Source of the DNA: Alphaproteobacteria bacterium
GTDB lineage: Bacteria; Pseudomonadota; Alphaproteobacteria; Rhodobacterales; Rhodobacteraceae
DNA length: 42,010 nucleotides
NCBI GenBank assembly: GCA_029289325.1
Contig: JARFTV010000036.1
Location: 1-42,010, forward strand
Direction: 5' to 3'
Shown here: positions 33,870 through 42,010 of the stretch, piece after piece
Position numbering within the stretch: the stretch's first letter is position 1
Layout of the letters: each line of letters begins with the position of its first letter
Program-made: the position numbers and the translations under genes
The notes under the pieces: generated by a model
Databases searched by the model: none
Seen by the model: the letters and a program-made list of their open reading frames with translations, nothing else
Told to the model about the DNA's origin: nothing

Positions 33870-33949
33870 CGAAGCGGCGATGAGCGTGCTCTCGCCCCTT
33901 CGTACCTCCCTGTTGGACTTGGCCGAGCGGAAGCTCGGCCTTTTTTTTT
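33870..33949 (+). ncRNA. Probable trans-acting small RNA of about 80 nt
   Basis: No protein is encoded here, yet the structure is striking. At 33870-33902, CGAAG, GGCGA and GAG pair in turn with CTTCG, TCGCC and CTC, with only a C/C mismatch and one bulged T. The linker 33903-33920 reads TACCTCCCTGTTGGACTT and holds ACCTCCC, complementary to Shine-Dalgarno sequences. At 33921-33949 an 8-bp perfect stem GGCCGAGC/GCTCGGCC with a GGAA tetraloop and nine T ends it. Two hairpins around an anti-SD linker are typical of alphaproteobacterial Hfq-type sRNAs. It may be related to the suhB/MmgR or CcsR-like families; I could not test that. Confidence 0.72.
33921..33949 (+). terminator. Intrinsic terminator of the small RNA
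   Basis: GGCCGAGC-GGAA-GCTCGGCC followed by nine T: perfect stem, GNRA loop, longest T run in the window. Confidence 0.92.
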
Positions 33950-34018
33950 GGCCGACGGTTCCCCGGTGCGGGCGGCAACTTTTCTGCGAAAAATTGGCGT
34001 CGGGCGCGGGGTGGCGGT

Positions 34019-34047
34019 TTGCCCTTGCGCAACCTTTCCCGTATGAG
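34019..34047 (+). promoter_or_regulatory. Putative purL promoter
   Basis: TTGCCC, a 17-base spacer, then TATGAG. The start near 34054 gives a leader of about 33 bases. It is independent of the small RNA, which is closed by its terminator. The rest of 33950-34018 shows nothing recognisable. Confidence 0.45.
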
Positions 34048-34086
34048 GCGCGAAAGCCGCCATTCGCGCCTGCCCAAGGGGATGCC

Positions 34087-36248
<2,162 letters not shown>

Positions 36249-36249
<1 letters not shown>

Positions 36250-36746
36250 TGCTGCGCCGGGCGACGCGGGCGGATATCCCCTTCATCCGCAGCCTGACGA
36301 CCCGGCCCGATTACATGCCCTTCATCGGCGATGCCGAGACGGCGCAGCTTATGGCCTGGATCGACGCGCCGGGTTCGGAGATCCTGATCTGGGAACAGGG
36401 CCCGGCGCGGGCCTTCGCGATCCTGCATGGGCTGGACAAGCCCGGCCGGGTGATCGAGATCTTCCGGCTGGCGCTGGAACCGGCGGGGGGCGGGCACGGC
36501 CGGGATTTCATGGCCGCCTTGGTCGAGCATGGGTTCCGCGAGTTGGGAGCGGCCCGCCTGTGGCTGGATGTGAGCGCGGAAAACCCGCGCGCCTTGCGCT
36601 GCTATCTGGCGGCGGGATTCCGGCAGGAAGGCACCCGGCGCCGCCACTGGTTCCGCCCGGCACTGGAGCGGGCGGTGGATCTGCACATGCTGGGGCTCAT
36701 GCGGGAAGACTGGGAGGCCCTTGAACCGGGCCGGGTCGAAGCCTAG
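36249..36746 (+). CDS. GNAT-family N-acetyltransferase
   Basis: It has 165 residues. LRRATRADIPFIRSLTTRPD starts the fold, as in many GNAT enzymes. EIFRLALEPAGGGHGRDFMA carries the acetyl-CoA loop (a loose Q/R-x-x-G-x-G/A). LWLDVSAENPRALRCYLAAG followed by FRQEG is the conserved N-x-x-A-x-x-x-Y-x-x-x-GF motif. It begins on the last base of the purL stop (TGATG), so it is translated with purL, although no link to purine synthesis is known. The substrate is unknown. Confidence 0.9.
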
Positions 36747-36776
36747 GGTTGAAGGCGGAAGAAGGAGACCCCGGCG

Positions 36777-37013
36777 ATGCCCATCGAAGCCCGCGACATC
36801 GAAGCCCTGCTGCGCGAAAGTTTTCCGAACGCGAAGATCAGCGTTCAGGGCGATGATGGCGCGCATTTCGCCGCCGAGGTGATCGACGAGTCGTTCCGGG
36901 GGATGAACCGTGTCCAGCAGCAGCGCGCGGTCTATGCGGCGCTGAAGGGCAGGATGGACGGCCCCAACGGCGCGCTGCATGCGCTGGCCTTGACGACCAA
37001 GGCCCCGGACTGA
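36777..37013 (+). CDS. bolA: BolA/IbaG-family protein
   Basis: It has 78 residues. The class II KH-like fold of BolA is seen in DIEALLRESFPNAKISVQGD, GAHFAAEVIDESFRGMNRVQ and QQRAVYAALKGRM. The BolA signature H-F-x(n)-F is present and the short length fits the IbaG/YrbA branch. BolA proteins bind monothiol CGFS glutaredoxins and help handle Fe-S clusters; such a glutaredoxin is encoded 309 bp downstream. AAGGAG precedes the ATG at 36777. It is the first gene of a bolA-small membrane protein-grxD unit. Confidence 0.94.
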   Translation: MPIEARDIEALLRESFPNAKISVQGDDGAHFAAEVIDESFRGMNRVQQQRAVYAALKGRMDGPNGALHALALTTKAPD

Positions 37014-37088
37014 GGCCATGCTTCCCTTGCGTGTCACGGGGCGGGCCCCCATCTCTGGGCCCTGGTGAAGGGGCTGAAAGGCGGCGCG

Positions 37089-37325
37089 ATGGCTATGGGC
37101 GCAGGATGGGGCGGGCTGGTGACGGTCCTGCTGCCGCTGATCGGGATCGCAACGGTCCTGCGGGCGCGCGCGGCGCGCCGGCGGGGCGGACCGGAGGTGG
37201 ACGCGACCCTTGCGGCGCGACAAGCTGCCACCCTGGAATCAGAGCGCCGCATGGCGGCCTATCTGGCGCAGCGCAGCGCCACGCGTTATGACGTCACCGA
37301 TGACGAACAGGAGATCAGGCGATGA
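37089..37325 (+). CDS. Small single-pass membrane protein between bolA and grxD
   Basis: It has 78 residues from the ATG at 37089 (86 from a GTG at 37065). A hydrophobic segment near the N-terminus (WGGLVTVLLPLIGIATVLRA) is followed by a basic patch (RARAARRRGG) and a charged tail (YDVTDDEQEIRR), giving an N-out, C-in topology by the positive-inside rule. It overlaps grxD by 4 bp (ATGA), strong evidence that it is translated. I do not recognise a family. Its place between two Fe-S partner genes suggests a related role at the membrane, which is inference. Confidence 0.7.
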   Translation: MAMGAGWGGLVTVLLPLIGIATVLRARAARRRGGPEVDATLAARQAATLESERRMAAYLAQRSATRYDVTDDEQEIRR

Positions 37326-37681
37326 GCGCTGAGGCGACGATCCGCGAGACGATCGAGAAGAACGATGTGGTGCTGTTCATGAAGGGCACCAAGATGATGC
37401 CGCAATGCGGGTTCTCGTCCCGCGTCGCGGGGGTCCTGAACTTCATGGGCGTGGAGTTCCAGGACGTGAACGTGCTGGCCGATGCCGAGATCCGTCAGGG
37501 GATCAAGGATTTCAGCGACTGGCCGACGATCCCGCAGCTTTACGTCAAGGGCGAGTTCGTGGGCGGCTGCGACATCGTCACCGAGATGACCCTGTCGGGC
37601 GAGCTGGACCAGCTGCTGGAAGCCAAAGGCGTGGCCTTCGACAAGGCGGCGGCGGACAAGATCCGCGAAGCGAACGCCTGA
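37322..37681 (+). CDS. grxD: Monothiol glutaredoxin, CGFS type (Grx4/GrxD)
   Basis: It binds and passes on a glutathione-ligated 2Fe-2S cluster, with BolA as partner. It has 119 residues. The active-site loop is KGTKMMPQCGFSSRVAGVLN with Cys in CGFS. The glutathione-binding residues WPTIPQLYVKGEFVGGCDI are intact. It is the last gene of the unit. A perfect hairpin terminator follows 94 bp later. Confidence 0.97.
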   Translation: MSAEATIRETIEKNDVVLFMKGTKMMPQCGFSSRVAGVLNFMGVEFQDVNVLADAEIRQGIKDFSDWPTIPQLYVKGEFVGGCDIVTEMTLSGELDQLLEAKGVAFDKAAADKIREANA

Positions 37682-37701
37682 GATCGGGCGCGGCCTTCTT
37701 G

Positions 37702-37726
37702 TGCGACGGCATCTTCCCGTCGGGAG
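37702..37726. repeat. Dispersed hairpin repeat TGCGACGGC..GTCGGG, copy 2
   Basis: It matches 24481-24505 at 21 of 25 bases. Here CGACGG and CCGTCG pair fully. It lies between the grxD stop and its terminator. Confidence 0.4.
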
Positions 37727-37775
37727 GACGCCGAGCGAGGACCGACGCAACCATCGACGCCACTGGAAGAAAGGG

Positions 37776-37801
37776 AAGGGTCCGCTTAGGCGGACCCTTT
37801 T
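37776..37801. terminator. Terminator after grxD
   Basis: AAGGGTCCGC and GCGGACCCTT form a perfect 10-bp stem with a TTAG loop, followed by two more T. It sits between convergent genes and can serve both. Confidence 0.85.
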
Positions 37802-37854
37802 CAGTGTCGTAAACGCTCGGCATCAGGTCGATCGACCTGTGGAATGGCGCCAGG

Positions 37855-38169
37855 TCATCCGGCCTGGCAGGCCAAGAGCGGCGCCTCGCCCTCGGGCGTT
37901 TTCCAGTACAGCGTCGCCGCATCGCCCTTGGTCCACCAGACGTAGCCCGACCCGTCCGAGGGCCAGCCATAGCGCGCGCCGGACGCCGCGACCTCATTCA
38001 GCAGCGTGATCTGGCGGCCATCGACATGGATAACCGCCAGGCTTTGTTCCGGGCCGTTCACATAGGTCGCCGGGATTTCCACCCCGCGATCGCAGGTATA
38101 GGTCGCGGTCGAAAAATCCTGCGCCAGGGCGCCGCCCGGCAGGAGCGCGACTGCCAGAACCGCCCTCAC
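37855..38169 (-). CDS. mliC: MliC-family lysozyme inhibitor
   Basis: This is a periplasmic inhibitor of c-type lysozyme. It has 104 residues with signal peptide MRAVLAVALLPGGALA. The mature domain shows YTCDRGVEIPATYVN, YGWPSDGSGYVWWTKGDAAT and LYWKTPEGEAPLLACQAG. Cys26 and Cys101 can form the family's disulfide. There is no lipobox, so it is soluble rather than membrane-linked. It starts with GTG overlapping the zapA stop (GTGA). Confidence 0.88.
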   Translation of the reverse strand: MRAVLAVALLPGGALAQDFSTATYTCDRGVEIPATYVNGPEQSLAVIHVDGRQITLLNEVAASGARYGWPSDGSGYVWWTKGDAATLYWKTPEGEAPLLACQAG

Positions 38170-38531
38170 GCCCGCACCTGTTCCTCGACCCGGGCGGCCA
38201 TCGCCTCGGCCCGGGCGGCGATCTCGGCCAGCGTCTCCACGACCTGCGGCGGCACGACGGGCACATCGCGGGTGGCGACGGGACGGGCCTCAAGCTCGGC
38301 CACGCGGGCGCGGAGGGTGCGCAGCTCATCCTCGACCGCGGCGGTCTTGTCGGCGAGCATCAGGCCGGCCATCAGCAGCATCCGCGCTTCGGGCAGGCGG
38401 CCAAGCTGTTCAACCAGCGGCGAGGCCTCGGCATCCAGCATCCCGGCGGCGGCGCGCAGGAACTGCTCCTCCCCCGCCTGGCAGGAGACGGTGAAGCTGC
38501 GGCCGCCGATGGTGACTTCGATCTCGGGCAT
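38166..38531 (-). CDS. zapA: Cell division protein ZapA
   Basis: It binds FtsZ and promotes its bundling at the division ring. It has 121 residues. The N-terminal domain is EIEVTIGGRSFTVSCQAGEE then FLRAAAGMLDAEASPLVEQL. A C-terminal coiled coil (TAAVEDELRTLRARVAELEA) allows tetramer formation. It is the middle gene of a leftward trio. In many proteobacteria 6S RNA follows zapA; here mliC overlaps its stop and leaves no room for it. Confidence 0.92.
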   Translation of the reverse strand: MPEIEVTIGGRSFTVSCQAGEEQFLRAAAGMLDAEASPLVEQLGRLPEARMLLMAGLMLADKTAAVEDELRTLRARVAELEARPVATRDVPVVPPQVVETLAEIAARAEAMAARVEEQVRA

Positions 38532-38532
38532 G

Positions 38533-39042
38533 TCAGGCCTCCGTCAGATGGGGTTCGAGGGCGGCGAGAATCTCGTCCATCTCGGCCATTTCGGTCAGGC
38601 GCAGCGCGCGGAGCGCATCGAGTTCCGCAGCCATTGCCTTGTTGATCAGCTGCGGCTCGGTCACCCCGGCGGCCTGGGCGGCGCGGAGCGCGGCAAGCTG
38701 GTCGCGCAGGGCGGCATTGGTCCGGCGCATCCGCTGCAGCTCCAGCCCCTGAACGTCAAGCTGCTGGGTCAGGAGGTCGATCTTGTCCTGCTGGTCGGCC
38801 TTCACCTCCCGCTCTTTCAGCGAGCGCAGGCGGTCCTTGAGCTGGGCGGTGAGGGATTTTTCCTCGGCCAGCTGGGCGCGCAGGGTCTCATCTGCGGCGG
38901 GGGCGGGTTCGGATGCAGCGGGTTCGGGGGCCGCGGGGGCCACCGGGGCCGCACCGGGCGTGGCGGAAAGGCGGTCGACGCCCTTGCCGATCCGTTCCAG
39001 CGCGGCCGTGATGCGCTGTTCAAGTTGCGAGATTTCCTGCAT
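38533..39042 (-). CDS. Coiled-coil protein upstream of zapA
   Basis: It has 169 residues. The N-terminal helix (MQEISQLEQRITAALERIGK) is followed by an Ala/Pro-rich linker (about 29-50). A long coiled coil (about 53-120, e.g. EEKSLTAQLKDRLRSLKERE) and a final helical segment (LRALRLTEMAEMDEILAALE) complete it. No catalytic motif or membrane segment is seen. It lies one base upstream of zapA, so it may be a division-ring partner by analogy with ZapB, without detectable homology. The ATG at 39042 has AAGGGG 5 bases upstream; a GTG 6 bases earlier is less likely. Confidence 0.8.
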   Translation of the reverse strand: MQEISQLEQRITAALERIGKGVDRLSATPGAAPVAPAAPEPAASEPAPAADETLRAQLAEEKSLTAQLKDRLRSLKEREVKADQQDKIDLLTQQLDVQGLELQRMRRTNAALRDQLAALRAAQAAGVTEPQLINKAMAAELDALRALRLTEMAEMDEILAALEPHLTEA

Positions 39043-39208
39043 CGCCACCCCTTATGAGCTGTTCCTTCGGGCCTGCCGACTTTCCGCCGGTCGGGTCCGT
39101 GCCTGTCCTGTCAACTGTCCGAATCGGACCCTGCGGGTCAAGACCGATCTTAACGCGAAACCCGGCGAAGGGGACGGGCCTTTCTTCCCAAGGGTTTGGG
39201 GTCCGAGC

Positions 39209-39237
39209 TTGATCTTGCCCGGTGCCGTCGTTAGGAC
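39209..39237 (+). promoter_or_regulatory. Possible tkt promoter
   Basis: TTGATC, a 17-base spacer, then TAGGAC, with a start near 39243 and a leader of about 37 bases. The 237-bp gap to the divergent coiled-coil gene shows no other clear feature. Confidence 0.35.
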
Positions 39238-39279
39238 GCTGGGCCAAAGCCCCTGCCCTTGCCCGAAGGAACCCGTGCC

Positions 39280-41295
39280 GTGGATATCCAGACCCTCCGC
39301 CAGACGCACCCCGACCACTGGATGCGCGCAACCGCGATCCGCGCCCTGACGCTGGATGCGGTGGCGGCGGCGAACTCCGGCCATTCAGGGATGCCGATGG
39401 GCATGGCCGATGTGGCGACCGTGCTGTTCGAAAAGCATCTGAAGTTCGACCCGAAGGCTCCGCGCTGGCCGGACCGCGACCGCTTCATCCTGTCGGCGGG
39501 CCATGGCTCGATGCTGATCTACTCGCTCCTCTACCTCACCGGGTATGAGGACATGACGCTGGACCAGATCAGGAACTTCCGCCAGTGGGCCGCGATCACG
39601 GCCGGTCATCCGGAATACGGCCATGTCGCGGGGGTCGAGACGACGACGGGGCCGCTGGGCCAGGGCATTTCCAACGCCGTGGGCTTCGCGATGGCCGAGG
39701 AGTCGCTGCGGGCGCGTTGGGGCGCGAAGGTTCAGGATCATTACACCTGGGTCATCGCCGGTGACGGCTGCCTGATGGAGGGCGTGAGCCAGGAGGCGAT
39801 CGGTCTGGCGGGCAAGCAGCAACTGAGCCGCCTGATCGTCCTGTGGGACAACAACGGGATCACCATCGACGGCAAGGTGTCGATCGCCGACGTGACCGAC
39901 CAGAAGGCGCGATTCGCGGCCTCTGGTTGGGACGTGTTTGAATGCGATGGCCATGATCCGGTGGACATCGACCGGGCGCTGACGGCGGCCAAGGCCAGCC
40001 CCCGCCCGGCGCTAGTCGCCTGCGCGACGCATATCGCGCTGGGTCACGCGGCGCAGGACACGTCAAAGGGCCACGGCGCGCTGACCGACAAGGCGCAGCT
40101 GCAGGCGGCAAAGGATGGCTATGGCTGGACCGGCGGGCCTTTCGAGGTCCCCGCAGAGGTAAAAGCCTGGTGGGAGTCGCTGGGCGCGCGCGGGGCCAAG
40201 GCCCGGGCGGAGTGGGAGGCGCGGCTGGCCGCCCTGTCGCCCGCCAAACAGGCGGAATTCGCGCGGATCTTCGCGCTGGAGGCTCCGGCGAAGCTGGCCT
40301 CGGCCATTCGCGGGGTGAAGAAGCAGGCCGTGGCCGACCTGCCGAAGCTCGCAACGCGGGCGGCCTCGGAAAAGGTGCTGGCGGCGGTCAACCCGATCCT
40401 GCAGGAGACCATCGGCGGCTCGGCCGACCTGACCGGGTCGAACAATACCAAGACGGCGGATCTGGGTGTCTTCACGCCCGAGGACCGCAAGGGCCGTTAC
40501 GTCTATTACGGCATCCGCGAACATGGCATGGCCGCGGCGATGAACGGGATGGCCCTGCATGGCGGCGTGCGGCCTTACGGCGGGACCTTCATGTGCTTCA
40601 CCGACTACGCGCGTCCGTCCATGCGTCTGTCGGCGCTGATGGGGGTGCCGGTCGTCTATGTGATGACGCATGACTCCATCGGCCTTGGCGAGGATGGGCC
40701 GACCCACCAGCCGGTCGAGCATCTGGCGATCAGCCGGGCGACGCCGAACACGCTGGTGATCCGTCCGGCCGATCTGGTCGAGGTCGCGGAAGCCTGGGAA
40801 ATCGCGCTGACCGAGAAGACCCGGCCCACCGTGCTGGCGCTGAGCCGCCAGAACCTGCCGGCGGTGCGCAAGAGCCATACCAACGCCAACCTCGTCTCGC
40901 GCGGGGGCTATGTGCTGGCCGAGGCGACGGGCAAGCGGCAGGTGATCCTGATGGCGACCGGGTCGGAGGTCGAGATCGCGCTGAAGGCACGCGAGGCGCT
41001 GGAAGCAGAGGGGATCGGCACGCGCGTCGTGTCGATGCCGTCGATGGAGCTCTTTGCCGCGCAGGACGAGGCCTACCGCAAGAAGGTGCTGCCGGCCGGG
41101 CCGGTCCGCGTGGCGGTGGAAGCCGGCGTGCGGATGGGCTGGGATCGCTGGCTTCTGGGCGAGCGCGGGCGCGAGGCGAAGGCCGGGTTCGTCGGCATGT
41201 CCTCCTTCGGCGCTTCGGCCCCGATGGAGCGGCTGTATCAGGAATTCGGTATCACCGCCGAAGCCACCGTCGCGACGGCAAAGTCGCTGCTCTGA
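39280..41295 (+). CDS. tkt: Transketolase
   Basis: This is a thiamine diphosphate enzyme of the pentose phosphate and Calvin pathways that moves two-carbon units between sugar phosphates. It has 671 residues. The domains follow the usual order: diphosphate-binding ([57 protein letters not shown] with the metal-binding Asp), pyrimidine-binding ([20 protein letters not shown] with the catalytic Glu, [20 protein letters not shown]) and C-terminal. There is no good ATG. The GTG at 39280, behind GAAGGA, gives [15 protein letters not shown]; a TTG at 39259 is possible. A REP-like palindrome follows 5 bases after the stop. Confidence 0.96.
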   Translation: MDIQTLRQTHPDHWMRATAIRALTLDAVAAANSGHSGMPMGMADVATVLFEKHLKFDPKAPRWPDRDRFILSAGHGSMLIYSLLYLTGYEDMTLDQIRNFRQWAAITAGHPEYGHVAGVETTTGPLGQGISNAVGFAMAEESLRARWGAKVQDHYTWVIAGDGCLMEGVSQEAIGLAGKQQLSRLIVLWDNNGITIDGKVSIADVTDQKARFAASGWDVFECDGHDPVDIDRALTAAKASPRPALVACATHIALGHAAQDTSKGHGALTDKAQLQAAKDGYGWTGGPFEVPAEVKAWWESLGARGAKARAEWEARLAALSPAKQAEFARIFALEAPAKLASAIRGVKKQAVADLPKLATRAASEKVLAAVNPILQETIGGSADLTGSNNTKTADLGVFTPEDRKGRYVYYGIREHGMAAAMNGMALHGGVRPYGGTFMCFTDYARPSMRLSALMGVPVVYVMTHDSIGLGEDGPTHQPVEHLAISRATPNTLVIRPADLVEVAEAWEIALTEKTRPTVLALSRQNLPAVRKSHTNANLVSRGGYVLAEATGKRQVILMATGSEVEIALKAREALEAEGIGTRVVSMPSMELFAAQDEAYRKKVLPAGPVRVAVEAGVRMGWDRWLLGERGREAKAGFVGMSSFGASAPMERLYQEFGITAEATVATAKSLL

Positions 41296-41299
41296 CGAT

Positions 41300-41329
41300 C
41301 GTAGGGTGGGCGATATCGCCCACCCTACG
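41300..41329. repeat. 30-bp perfect palindrome, copy 2
   Basis: Identical over all 30 bases to 31073-31102. It lies 4 bases after the tkt stop and 24 bases before the next gene, so it may terminate or stabilise the tkt mRNA. Confidence 0.85.
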
Positions 41330-41353
41330 TGACGGATCCCGGCAAGACGAGCG

Positions 41354-42010
41354 ATGCGCGGCATGGCCTGGTGGCGGGGACTGGCTCCGGCAATGGCGGG
41401 GCCAAGGGCATCGGACCTTGCCCGGGCCGGGCTGGGGGCCGGGATCGGATTGTTCCTTGCGGGACTGGCACTGCGGGGCGGCGGGCTAGGCTGGCTCATC
41501 GCGCCGTTCGGTGCCTCGGCCGTGCTGGTCTATGCCATGCCCAACAGCCCGCTTGCCCAACCCTGGTCGGTGGTCGTCGGCAACACGTTTTCGGCCTTGA
41601 TGGCGCTGGTGGTGGGCCTCGCCCTGCCCCAGACGGATCTGGCGCCGTGGTCGGTGCCGCTGGCGGTCGGCCTGGCGATCGCGGCCATGCTGAGCTTGCG
41701 CGCCCTGCACCCGCCGGGGGGAGCGGTGGCCCTGCTGGTCGCCGTCACGGGCGCGGCGGAACCCTTGCGGATGCTCGCCTCGGTCGCGGCCGGATCCTGC
41801 CTTCTCGTCGGGATCGGCATCCTGTGGAACCGCGCGCTTGGCCGGGTCTACCCGTTCCGCCAGTTGGACCGGATCGGCGCGCATGGCACGCAGGATCCCT
41901 CACCGGCGGCGCGGATCGGCCTTGATCCTGCCGAACTGGCGGCGATCCTGGAGGAATACCGCCAGTCGGCCAACCTTGGCGTCGCGGACCTTGCCCGGCT
42001 GGTCGGCGCG
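41354..42010 (+). CDS. HPP-family membrane protein (3' end beyond window)
   Basis: 219 residues are visible with no stop. After the basic N-terminus (MRGMAWWRGLAPAMAGPRAS) there are about four membrane segments. The conserved HPP block is LRALHPPGGAVALLVAVTGA. WLIAPFGASAVLVYAMPNSP and LAQPWSVVVGNTFSALMALV are also typical of the family. After about residue 160 the chain becomes soluble (LDPAELAAILEEYRQSANLG), which often leads into CBS domains in HPP/CBS fusions, but the rest lies outside. HPP proteins have been linked to nitrite transport in some phototrophs; that is not shown here. ATG 41354 or 41363 may be the start. Confidence 0.85.
   Translation, partial: MRGMAWWRGLAPAMAGPRASDLARAGLGAGIGLFLAGLALRGGGLGWLIAPFGASAVLVYAMPNSPLAQPWSVVVGNTFSALMALVVGLALPQTDLAPWSVPLAVGLAIAAMLSLRALHPPGGAVALLVAVTGAAEPLRMLASVAAGSCLLVGIGILWNRALGRVYPFRQLDRIGAHGTQDPSPAARIGLDPAELAAILEEYRQSANLGVADLARLVGA

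Noticed and set aside
33763-34086. Upstream extension of purL by 108 residues through the small-RNA region
   Set aside because: The extension would translate across a strong intrinsic terminator, and the ATG at 34087 has a good ribosome site and the normal PurL N-terminus.
37802-37854. 6S RNA after zapA
   Set aside because: zapA overlaps mliC, and the 53-bp gap after mliC is far too short for a 6S RNA.
41329-41925. 198-residue plus-strand frame starting at GTG 41329
   Set aside because: It is out of frame with the HPP protein, whose conserved block LRALHPPGGAVALL is read from the ATG at 41354.

Overview
The window is a GC-rich chromosomal segment. Protein sequences and gene order point to an alphaproteobacterium of the Rhodobacteraceae (Rhodobacter/Tabrizicola/Gemmobacter-like). 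The clues are the aglEFGAK order, the Rhodobacterales type of EF-P, cimA overlapping a squalene/phytoene-synthase-like gene, an ECF sigma/RskA/fasciclin cluster, and -10 boxes of the TAGGNT type. I see no phage, insertion sequence, integrase or CRISPR array. The region looks like core genome plus a sugar-use locus.

Region by region: (1) 1-9793 is an alpha-glucoside/disaccharide locus. Binding protein, two permeases, a GH13 alpha-glucosidase and an ATPase run leftwards (aglEFGAK, with aglK cut by the window edge). A LacI-type regulator, a GH1 beta-glucosidase and glucokinase run rightwards. Matching operator palindromes lie just after each of the two divergent promoters. (2) 9825-19675 holds a TPM-domain membrane protein overlapping a PLP decarboxylase, a lipoprotein, cysS, citramalate synthase coupled to an NDUFAF6-like protein, an MFS carrier, a DNA glycosylase and a serine hydrolase. 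(3) 19708-28254 holds a small outer-membrane barrel, an Uup-type ABC-F protein, a corrinoid-reactivation (RACo-like) protein, an ECF sigma with its membrane anti-sigma and a secreted fasciclin protein, and a secreted VWA protein with four internal repeats. (4) 28270-31102 holds tRNA-Gly(CCC) with its own promoter and terminator, then EpmA divergent from its substrate EF-P, then a formate/nitrite-type channel. (5) 31126-36746 holds DUF1684, murI, a LysR regulator, a probable ~80-nt small RNA, purL and a GNAT acetyltransferase. (6) 36777-42010 holds a BolA / small membrane protein / CGFS-glutaredoxin cluster, a leftward coiled-coil/zapA/mliC operon, transketolase, and the start of an HPP-family membrane protein cut by the right edge.

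The most interesting item is the unannotated small-RNA gene at about 33870-33949. It has a sigma70-like promoter, a nearly perfect 5' hairpin, an unpaired linker with an anti-Shine-Dalgarno ACCTCCC, and a perfect GNRA-loop terminator with nine T. Other structure not explained by genes includes an exact 30-bp palindrome present twice (31073-31102 and 41300-41329), a tandem pair of hairpins after cysS, and two further dispersed hairpin pairs. All gene functions are inferred by reading the translations; no database search was run.
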